Shown: positions 1-4,524 of the stretch, in pieces | Position numbering within the stretch: position 1 is the stretch's first letter | Layout of the letters: every line of letters begins with the position of its first letter | Assembly: GCA_022561895.1 (NCBI GenBank) | Contig: JADFQH010000222.1 | Span: 1 to 5,397, forward strand | Length of the DNA stretch: 5,397 nt | Reading direction: 5' to 3' | Source: Methanobacteriota archaeon | Lineage (GTDB): Archaea > Halobacteriota > Halobacteria > Halobacteriales > Halalkalicoccaceae | Notes under the pieces: model-generated | Told to the model about the DNA's origin: nothing | What the model saw: the letters and a program-made list of their open reading frames with translations, nothing else | The model's database searches: none | Made by a program: the position numbers and the translations under genes

Positions 1-3
1 TCC

Positions 4-26
4 CGAAAATCGCGTAGCGATTTTCG
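4..26 (-). terminator. Hairpin downstream of the aCPSF1 gene, possible terminator
   Basis: A perfect inverted repeat has 10-bp arms (CGAAAATCGC at 4-13 and GCGATTTTCG at 17-26) around a 3-base loop. It begins 26 bases past the stop codon of the minus-strand aCPSF1 gene, the usual place for a 3' end signal. Read on the minus strand it is not followed by a clear U-run inside the window, so it is not a textbook intrinsic terminator. It could equally serve a convergent gene lying left of the window, or stabilise a 3' end. The stem is seen directly; the terminator role is inferred from position. Confidence 0.4.
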
Positions 27-51
27 ACTGCCAACGAGCGACGGGCTTTCT

Positions 52-1968
52 CTACTTGAAACGAAAGGTCTCCAGATTCTTCGGCGCGAAGGTCCGCATG
101 TTGTAGTCGTGATAGAGCGCACTCGAGAGGTCCTGTGTCGAGCGCTCGTCGCCGTGGACACACAACACCTTCTCGGGGCGGGGATTCATCGTTTTGACGA
201 AGTTCTCCAAGCCCGCTCTGTCCGCGTGACCCGAAAAGCCATCGACCGTCTCGACATCGAGTTCGAGCTTCAGTCGGTTCGAACGCCCGCCAGCGTTACC
301 CATCGGGATCTCGTCCCAGCCGGACTGGATCCGTCTTCCAAGGGTTCCTTGGGCCTGATAGCCAACGAAGATCATCGTGGTGTTCGGGTCGGGACCGAGG
401 TGTTCGAGCCACGACATGATCGGGCCGCCGGTGACCATTCCCGAAGTCGAGACGATGATACACGGTCCGCCGTCGGCGACCTGTTGGCGTTCGTCCTCGC
501 CAGCGTCGATGTGGTTGAAGTAGTCAGCTAAGAAGGGGTTCTGGTCGTCGTGGAAGATCCGGTCTCGAACGTCGTCGTTCAGGTACTCGGGATAGGTAGT
601 GTGAATCGCCGTTGCCTCCCAGATCATTCCATCCAAGTGGATCGGAACTTCGGGGATTTTGCCCTCGCGCATCGCCTCTTCGAGCACGAGCATGATCTCC
701 TGAGAACGTCCGACTGCGAACGCGGGAATCAGAACCTTGCCGTCGTTTTCGATGGTTTCGGCGATGGTTTCGACGAGGTTCTCCTCCGAGTCCTTCTGAT
801 CGGTCTGGTAGTCGTTCCGGCCCCCGTAGGTGGATTCGAGGACGAGGGTTTCCACTCGAGGAAAATCGTTGACCGCGCCGTTCAGCAGGCGGGTCTCCTC
901 GTAGTGAATGTCGCCCGAAAACGCGACGTTGTACAGGCCATTGCCGATGTGGAAATGTGAGACCGCGCTTCCCAGAATGTGGCCCGCGTTGTGCATCGTG
1001 AGCTTTACGTCGGGCGCGATGTCGGTCACGTCGCCGTACTCGATCGGGATAGTGTGTTTGATCGTCTCGCGAACCATCTCGGATTCGTACGGCGGGGTGC
1101 GCCCCTCCTTTCCGGCGACATCGAGATAGTCCAGTTGGAGCAGCCCCATCAGATCACGGGTGGGTTCGGTCGTATAAATCGGGCCGTCGTAGCCGTACTT
1201 GAATAGCAGTGGGAGCAGTGCGGAGTGATCGAGGTGGGCGTGAGTCAGCACGACAGCATCGATCGAGTTCGCCCCCGACCCCAGTGCTTCGGGAACCTGT
1301 AGGTAGGGCACGTCGTCGGAGCCGGGTTTGTCCCCACAGTCGATGAGGATGCGGGTGTCCGCGGTCGAAAGGATGAACGCGGCCCGGCCGACTTCCCGGC
1401 AGCATCCCAAAGTAGTGATCCGAACCCACTCCTCGTCGGAGAGCCGCTCGCGGTGGATCTGTCGGCCAACCCGTTCGAGAATGTCCCGGCGGTCGTCGCG
1501 CTCCTGTTTGAGGAAGTTTCTGACGTTAGAAACCGTGGGGGACTCGATCGGCGGGGTCCGGACGACTTCTGGCGTCCAGCCGACCTGTTGGGTGATCTCC
1601 CTGAGAGTAGAGCCGTGGCGACCGATCACCATCCCCGGTTTCTGTGCTTCGATCACGACCTCGCCGGTGTCTGCATGAAAGTCGAGATCGGTAACACCGG
1701 CGTCGTCGGGGATCACTGATTGGATCTGCTCGCGTGCCTTCTCGGGCGGAGCGAGTACGTCGGGATCGGGTCGGATGGTGATTCGCTTTCTCAGTTTGCT
1801 GGCGAGCCGTCGGACGAGATCGCCCTGTTTTGCGAACTTCTTCGGTTCGCGCGTGTAGACGACAAGCTCCGGTCCCTCGTAGGTGACATCGGAGACGGAG
1901 ATATCGGCGGGGATTTCGTTTTTAATCGTTTCTAGCGCGTCGTCGAGTTTCTGATCTACCGTGCTCAT
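52..1968 (-). CDS. fttA: aCPSF1/FttA: KH-domain beta-CASP ribonuclease and transcription termination factor
   Basis: This 638-residue protein is a complete archaeal CPSF1 (also called FttA), a cytoplasmic metallo-beta-lactamase/beta-CASP nuclease. The family cuts nascent RNA at U-rich 3' ends and releases RNA polymerase, and works as a dimer (known of the family). Seen here: two N-terminal KH-type RNA-binding domains (about 1-68 and 72-140, the second with a GRHG loop at 116-119), then the metallo-beta-lactamase core with HAHLDH at 243-248, a motif-3 histidine at 330 (AGHILGSA) and SGD at 351-353. The beta-CASP motifs follow: E378 in LESTYG, H581 in GFSGHAD and H605 in VHGD. All metal ligands are present, so it should be active. 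Length matches the family. The start, MSTVDQKLDD, looks like the native N-terminus; I see no Shine-Dalgarno or nearby TATA box. It is monocistronic here and divergent from the gene at 2271. Confidence 0.96.
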   Translation of the reverse strand: MSTVDQKLDDALETIKNEIPADISVSDVTYEGPELVVYTREPKKFAKQGDLVRRLASKLRKRITIRPDPDVLAPPEKAREQIQSVIPDDAGVTDLDFHADTGEVVIEAQKPGMVIGRHGSTLREITQQVGWTPEVVRTPPIESPTVSNVRNFLKQERDDRRDILERVGRQIHRERLSDEEWVRITTLGCCREVGRAAFILSTADTRILIDCGDKPGSDDVPYLQVPEALGSGANSIDAVVLTHAHLDHSALLPLLFKYGYDGPIYTTEPTRDLMGLLQLDYLDVAGKEGRTPPYESEMVRETIKHTIPIEYGDVTDIAPDVKLTMHNAGHILGSAVSHFHIGNGLYNVAFSGDIHYEETRLLNGAVNDFPRVETLVLESTYGGRNDYQTDQKDSEENLVETIAETIENDGKVLIPAFAVGRSQEIMLVLEEAMREGKIPEVPIHLDGMIWEATAIHTTYPEYLNDDVRDRIFHDDQNPFLADYFNHIDAGEDERQQVADGGPCIIVSTSGMVTGGPIMSWLEHLGPDPNTTMIFVGYQAQGTLGRRIQSGWDEIPMGNAGGRSNRLKLELDVETVDGFSGHADRAGLENFVKTMNPRPEKVLCVHGDERSTQDLSSALYHDYNMRTFAPKNLETFRFK

Positions 1969-2017
1969 AGCTTAGACGGAAGGGGCGGGTGCGTCGCCAC
2001 GCCGGAAGAGCCTCGGT

Positions 2018-2034
2018 GAGCGACCGGGTCGCTC
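2018..2034. repeat. Hairpin-forming inverted repeat upstream of aCPSF1
   Basis: GAGCGAC (2018-2024) and GTCGCTC (2028-2034) are perfect 7-bp arms around a CGG triplet. The element starts 49 bases upstream of the aCPSF1 start codon and would form a stable G+C-rich stem in a leader transcript, or a dyad operator in DNA. The repeat is seen directly; no function is shown. Confidence 0.45.
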
Positions 2035-2093
2035 GCAACGATCGATCCGTTCTGAACGTGGCATTGGAGACATCGTGAACGCGATACAGCGAT

Positions 2094-2109
2094 ACCGCCG
2101 GTCGGCGGT
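2094..2109. repeat. Second inverted repeat upstream of aCPSF1
   Basis: ACCGCC (2094-2099) and GGCGGT (2104-2109) pair around GGTC. The stem can be lengthened to 8 pairs (2092-2111) if one T-G (U-G) wobble is allowed. It lies in the same long upstream region as the hairpin at 2018-2034. Role unknown; short G+C-rich dyads also arise by chance at this base composition. Confidence 0.3.
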
Positions 2110-2155
2110 GTACGGTCACGGAGACGTTTTCCGCAAATCCGCGTACACAGAGACG

Positions 2156-2175
2156 ACCAGTGGTACACCAGTGGT
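2156..2175. promoter_or_regulatory. Tandem operator-like dyad, two copies at 11-bp spacing
   Basis: ACCAGTGGT occurs twice (2156-2164 and 2167-2175) separated by AC. Each copy is itself a dyad, ACCA-N-TGGT, and the 11-base period is about one helical turn, which would place both copies on the same face of the DNA. It lies 66 bases upstream of the TATA box at 2241 and about 190 bases from the aCPSF1 start. This arrangement resembles a regulator-binding site; that is an inference and no cognate regulator is in the window. Confidence 0.4.
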
Positions 2176-2236
2176 GAAACCGGTCTGGGCCCCGGACGGT
2201 GCCGAGGAAAACCCGCTTGTTCGACGGTATGACGCC

Positions 2237-2252
2237 GGGATTATAAAATCCC
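2237..2252 (+). promoter_or_regulatory. TATA-box promoter of the 2271 gene, inside an inverted repeat
   Basis: TTATAAA at 2241-2247 has its centre about 27 bases before the ATG at 2271, the spacing expected for an archaeal promoter whose transcript begins at or next to the start codon (leaderless mRNA, common in haloarchaea). The TATA box is enclosed in an inverted repeat: GGGATT (2237-2242), ATAA, AATCCC (2247-2252). Because of this symmetry the minus strand also reads as a TATA box (TTTATAA), so weak bidirectional firing towards aCPSF1 is possible. Confidence 0.7.
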
Positions 2253-2270
2253 TTCGGCCCAACCCACGGT

Positions 2271-2747
2271 ATGCAGCTCTCAGCAACCGATGTCGACGCG
2301 CAGTTCGACTGGATACACGAACGGGAACCCGCGATCGTTTCGCTCGTAAACGCCGTCCGTGAGGATTTGGGCGAGGCGTTCGAAACCGAGGTCGCGCCGA
2401 TCTCGCCCGAGGGCTATCACGAAACGATCGATGCGGTGGGTGCTGAGGGTGATCTCGCGGTGAACGTCGCCGCGCTCGTCGCGATCTTGCGGGATCTCGA
2501 TGTTGAAGGGGACTATCCGGGATTCATCGTGGACGAACTCCTTGGACGGGAGCTTGCCGCGATGATCGCGGGCAACCAGCCGCTTCGAACCCTCGCGGAG
2601 GCGACATTCCACTACGCTGATATCCATCATCATTCCCCGGAGAGTGCCGGAGCGGACGATCTCGACGCTGCGCTCGCCGCTGGCGTCCAAACTCGGCTGC
2701 CGGGCTGGGAATGGACGGAGTCAGCGAGTCCGTTCAGTGTCGGTTAA
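2271..2747 (+). CDS. Uncharacterised soluble haloarchaeal protein, 158 aa
   Basis: I do not recognise this protein. It is acidic, has no signal peptide and no membrane segment, and looks cytoplasmic. Visible features: a probably helical N-terminal part (1-38), an alternating hydrophobic stretch at about 61-76, a helix-like segment with LGRELAAMIAG at 91-101, a histidine-rich motif HYADIHHH at 114-121, and a short C-terminal part with two tryptophans (146 and 148). The histidine cluster could bind a metal, but no known metal-site pattern is evident. The ATG at 2271 is chosen because the TATA box lies 27 bases upstream, giving a leaderless transcript; codons favour G or C at third positions as in neighbouring genes, supporting real coding. 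It is divergent from aCPSF1 and separated from the next gene by an A+T-rich spacer, so it is probably monocistronic. No functional link to aCPSF1 is shown beyond adjacency. Confidence 0.85.
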   Translation: MQLSATDVDAQFDWIHEREPAIVSLVNAVREDLGEAFETEVAPISPEGYHETIDAVGAEGDLAVNVAALVAILRDLDVEGDYPGFIVDELLGRELAAMIAGNQPLRTLAEATFHYADIHHHSPESAGADDLDAALAAGVQTRLPGWEWTESASPFSVG

Positions 2748-3060
2748 ACATCAAGTCAGCAATCATTGAACTCGCTACGAACGGTAACCCGTTAGTACAC
2801 TGATCGGATAATACGATAGGTTCGAGAATAGGTCGGAACAATGATTGGTAAAAATCCGCAATCGGAAAGACGATCTTCGAGATCGGTTCATACTATCGAT
2901 AAATGACAGTGCGATCATTATCAAGGTAGTTTAGTCAGTCGGTTTTCCAGTACGACATGAACGACCCAGACTCGAACCACCACATGTCATACACGAACGC
3001 TGTTATCGCCCCAAATTATAAACCAATAGATACTTTCAGGTGGTCGGCGCTCGCTTCGGT
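2748..3060. other. A+T-rich intergenic spacer
   Basis: About 310 bases without a convincing gene. I count 74 G+C in the 180 bases of 2761-2940 (about 41%), against roughly 68% in a sampled stretch of the transporter gene (4681-4740). It contains weak dyads: AACGG/CCGTT (2780-2793), CGATCT/AGATCG (2871-2885) and an imperfect GATAAATGA/TCATTATC pair (2898-2922). No run of T follows the stop of the 2271 gene, so its terminator is not obvious. The right end carries the promoter of the next gene. A short open frame starting at 2957 overlaps the next gene in another frame and shows no protein-like features. Confidence 0.6.
3016..3022 (+). promoter_or_regulatory. TATA box of the secreted DUF7282-like protein gene
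   Basis: TTATAAA at 3016-3022 sits in an A+T-rich patch. Using the spacing seen at the 2271 gene, transcription should begin near 3042-3046. That lies downstream of the GTG at 3040, so it argues for translation starting at the in-frame GTG at 3061, with a leader of about 15-20 bases. An AGGTGG word at 3038-3043 resembles a ribosome-binding sequence but would lie mostly before the predicted transcript start. Confidence 0.6.
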
Positions 3061-4044
3061 GTGGATCGAACACCACAGACCACGATCAACGTACCGCGAC
3101 GAACCGTTCTCCGAAGCACGGCGGGCCTCCTCGCACTCGGCGGGATGGGCAGCGCCGCAGCCGACGGCGATAGCGATGATGGCGACAGCGATCCAACTGC
3201 GAGCGTCACCTTCTCGGATCAGACGGTCGCCAACAACGACAGCGGGCCGACCGTGACGGTCGATCGGCTCGAAATGAACGAAGGGGGCTATATGTCGATT
3301 CATCAGTCCAGTCGCTTTCAGTTCGCAGACGGGGAGGACCCCGATGAGTACGACGTTCCGGTCCCCGACGAGCTAGAAAACCCCATCTGTGAGTCGCTGA
3401 TCGGCATCACGGAGTATCTCGAACCCGGCGTCCACGAGAGCTTCGACGTACCGCTCTTTCGGTCGGACTCGCCCGCCGTCGAACTCGGGGCGGCCGAGGT
3501 TGGACCGCTTGAGGAGAGTCAGGTGATGATCGCTATCCCACACCACAACACGACCGACGAGGGTACGTTCAACTGTCCCGATGACCCCTCGACACCGGAT
3601 CCCTTCGAGGAACCCGAGAAGGTAGACGGTGCGTTCCAGAACGGCAACCGCGACGTAGAGAGCATCGGCGTCTCTCATGACCTCGCAACGGTGTTCGTCG
3701 AGACGGACGACGAAGACCAGAAAGACACCGCCGAGCGCCAAGAAGAACTGGTTCGATCCGGTGTTCTCATCCCACAGCCGGTCGGTCCCAACGGCGAAGA
3801 CGAAGCGGACGTAGAAGAGGAGGACGAAGACCAAGAAGACGAAGAGAATGCGGAAAACGACGAAGAGGACGAGGAAGCGAAGAATGACGAAGACGATGGC
3901 GAAAACGCGGAGGGCGACGATGATGACGAGAACGGCGGAGACGAGACGGACGACAGAGACGAGGAAGCGAAGAATGACGAAGACGATGACAACGATGATG
4001 AGAAAACAGCAGACGGCGACGAGGAGAAAGACGACTCCCAGTAA
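3061..4044 (+). CDS. Tat-exported DUF7282-like protein with a highly acidic C-terminal tail
   Basis: A 327-residue secreted protein. The N-terminus carries a twin-arginine signal (PRRTVLRSTAG, arginines 13-14) followed by a short hydrophobic stretch ending SAAA (31-34), the likely cleavage region; there is no lipobox cysteine. Residues about 47-214 resemble the haloarchaeal DUF7282 surface domain: an ASVTF strand, EGGYMSIH, ITEYLEPGVHESFDVPLF, and MIAIPHHNT, with two cysteines (110 and 172) that could pair. From about residue 246 to the end, roughly two-thirds of residues are Asp or Glu, and after V251 no bulky hydrophobic or aromatic residue appears. No PGF-CTERM, LPXTG or membrane anchor is visible, so it is probably released or held by charge. 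Function is unknown; cation binding by the tail is an inference. The start GTG 3061 is preferred over GTG 3040 from TATA spacing and a natural Tat n-region; the longer form adds seven residues. The gene is monocistronic, with its own promoter and terminator. Confidence 0.85.
   Translation: MDRTPQTTINVPRRTVLRSTAGLLALGGMGSAAADGDSDDGDSDPTASVTFSDQTVANNDSGPTVTVDRLEMNEGGYMSIHQSSRFQFADGEDPDEYDVPVPDELENPICESLIGITEYLEPGVHESFDVPLFRSDSPAVELGAAEVGPLEESQVMIAIPHHNTTDEGTFNCPDDPSTPDPFEEPEKVDGAFQNGNRDVESIGVSHDLATVFVETDDEDQKDTAERQEELVRSGVLIPQPVGPNGEDEADVEEEDEDQEDEENAENDEEDEEAKNDEDDGENAEGDDDDENGGDETDDRDEEAKNDEDDDNDDEKTADGDEEKDDSQ
3868..3988 (+). repeat. In-frame 31-bp direct repeat in the acidic tail
   Basis: The 31 bases at 3868-3898 recur exactly at 3958-3988. 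The offset is 90 bases, 30 codons, so reading frame is kept and both copies encode DEEAKNDEDD. The bases between them are also purine-rich but diverged. An identical stretch this long in low-complexity coding DNA suggests a recent duplication or slippage event that lengthened the tail. Confidence 0.8.
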
Positions 4045-4064
4045 TCGATAACCGCGCTCATGAA

Positions 4065-4100
4065 ACCGGCGGTCGGAATCGACAGACCGCCGGTATTTTG
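4065..4100 (+). terminator. Hairpin terminator of the DUF7282-like gene
   Basis: ACCGGCGGTC (4065-4074) and GACCGCCGGT (4085-4094) form a perfect 10-bp stem with a 10-base loop, followed by ATTTTG. It begins 20 bases after the TAA stop at 4042-4044. Stem plus T-tract in this position is a good intrinsic-type terminator, and it isolates the upstream gene from the operator region that follows. Confidence 0.7.
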
Positions 4101-4127
4101 CCCCCCGATCGAAGGGATCTCTGCTGA

Positions 4128-4146
4128 TGTCCGATACTGTCGGACA
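4128..4146. promoter_or_regulatory. Distal operator-like inverted repeat (site 1)
   Basis: TGTCCGA (4128-4134) and TCGGACA (4140-4146) are perfect 7-bp arms around TACTG. Its right part, TACTGTCGGACA (4135-4146), is the exact reverse complement of 4202-4213 next to the promoter, so both sites share one recognition word. It is probably a binding site of the same regulator that reads the palindrome at 4205-4224. The centres of the two sites are about 77 bases apart, near 7.4 helical turns. Confidence 0.6.
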
Positions 4147-4213
4147 GAGGCTTTGATACGTTGTCGCCGGGGACGGCTGTCAGCGAATGTATCAACCGTT
4201 CTGTCCGACAGTA
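4135..4213. repeat. 79-bp interrupted inverted repeat in front of the transporter operon
   Basis: Outer 12-bp arms (4135-4146 and 4202-4213) and inner 7-bp arms (TTGATAC at 4153-4159, GTATCAA at 4189-4195) are nested and separated by equal 6-base gaps on the two sides. They could form a cruciform or, if transcribed from upstream, one long hairpin with an internal loop. Equal gaps suggest the arms evolved as one structure or as a duplicated operator in inverted orientation. There is no flanking target-site duplication to suggest a small transposon. Confidence 0.6.
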
Positions 4214-4224
4214 TATACTGTCGG
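4205..4224 (+). promoter_or_regulatory. Perfect 20-bp palindrome over a TATA box (site 2, promoter)
   Basis: CCGACAGTATATACTGTCGG is identical to its own reverse complement, and its centre GTATATAC is a plausible TATA core. With archaeal spacing, transcription would begin near 4240, giving a leader of about 40 bases before the ATG at 4281. A regulator bound here would cover the TATA box and block TBP, the standard way archaeal repressors act. The palindrome and its placement are seen; the promoter and repression are inferred. The regulator gene is not in the window. Confidence 0.6.
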
Positions 4225-4244
4225 TCGTACGTCGCTGTGTAACG

Positions 4245-4260
4245 AGGGGTTGAAACCCCT
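4245..4260 (+). other. Small hairpin in the predicted leader of the small-protein/transporter operon
   Basis: AGGGGT (4245-4250) and ACCCCT (4255-4260) pair around the loop TGAA. If transcription starts near 4240 this stem would lie at the very 5' end of the leader, where it could protect the mRNA. The stem ends 20 bases before the ATG at 4281, leaving that start codon free. The role is inferred. Confidence 0.4.
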
Positions 4261-4280
4261 TCCATGAGTATCACCGTCCG

Positions 4281-4481
4281 ATGCGGACGCTCTATGCGCT
4301 TGCGGTTGGAGGCGTCGGCGGCGCGTTCGCCCTGACCGTTGCGATCCCCGTCGACGCCTCGGCCCCGCTGGTCGCACTCTATAACCTCTGGCTGCTCGCG
4401 ACCGTCACCCTCGTCGTCGCCACAGTCATCACCCTCTGTTTCCGGTTTTTTTCGCTGATCACGAGCGGACATAGGAGATAG
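4281..4481 (+). CDS. Small two-helix membrane protein upstream of the NSS transporter
   Basis: A 66-residue protein with two hydrophobic segments, about residues 4-22 (LYALAVGGVGGAFALTVAI) and 29-57, joined by a short loop containing PVDAS, and a short basic end (HRR). Third codon positions are strongly G or C, like the genes around it, so it is very likely real although small. The ATG at 4281 is the only good start; the ATG at 4264 is in another frame that closes quickly. No Shine-Dalgarno is evident. It lies 43 bases before the transporter gene on the same strand, downstream of the palindromic promoter, so the two probably share a transcript. I do not recognise a family. Bacterial methionine/alanine NSS transporters (MetP) work with a small membrane subunit (MetS); this gene occupies a comparable position, but MetS has one helix and lies downstream, so a shared role is only a suggestion. 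Confidence 0.7.
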   Translation: MRTLYALAVGGVGGAFALTVAIPVDASAPLVALYNLWLLATVTLVVATVITLCFRFFSLITSGHRR

Positions 4482-4509
4482 TTATACGGTAACAGCTATC
4501 ATTATTCGT

Positions 4510-4514
4510 GGTGA
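4510..4514 (+). promoter_or_regulatory. Ribosome binding site of the transporter gene
   Basis: GGTGA at 4510-4514 is complementary to the conserved UCACC of the archaeal 16S rRNA 3' end and lies 10 bases before the ATG at 4525. It supports that start and suggests translation from a leadered, polycistronic mRNA. A GTTATACG word at 4481-4488 could be a weak internal TATA box, but the spacing would leave only a short leader and its sequence is poor. Confidence 0.5.
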
Positions 4515-4524
4515 GTGACAGCAC

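Larger units (their letters stand above)
1969..2270. other. Divergent intergenic region between aCPSF1 and the 2271 gene
   Basis: This 302-base stretch separates two divergently read genes. It contains a TATA box for the rightward gene, three small inverted repeats (2018-2034, 2094-2109, 2183-2197) and a tandem dyad at 2156-2175. I find no TATA box 20-35 bases upstream of the aCPSF1 start, so aCPSF1 may have a long 5' leader that includes these hairpins. The short open frames crossing this region have no recognisable motifs or conserved start context, and I do not call them genes. Confidence 0.6.

Noticed and set aside
109..1719. Several plus-strand open frames opposite aCPSF1
   Set aside because: They are antisense shadows of a complete, motif-rich gene and show no domains; G+C-rich third positions suppress stops on the other strand.
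1922..2168. Short minus-strand open frames upstream of aCPSF1
   Set aside because: They are arginine-rich with no motif or coding-like composition, and they overlap the aCPSF1 start in other frames.
3040..3042. GTG at 3040 as the start of the DUF7282-like gene
   Set aside because: It lies before the predicted transcript start set by the TATA box at 3016-3022; GTG 3061 gives a natural Tat signal. It remains possible if transcription begins earlier.
4128..4224. Inverted repeats as ends of a small transposable element (MITE)
   Set aside because: No target-site duplication flanks the arms, and the placement over a TATA core before an operon fits operators better.
4246..4256. GGGGTTGAAAC resembles the end of haloarchaeal CRISPR repeats
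   Set aside because: There is one copy only, no repeat-spacer pattern and no cas gene; the word is explained by the hairpin at 4245-4260.
3675..4472. Long minus-strand open frame with a serine-rich stretch
   Set aside because: The serine run is the antisense of the GAC/GAG/GAA-rich acidic tail on the plus strand. It also crosses the terminator, the operator region and the small membrane gene, so it is a shadow.
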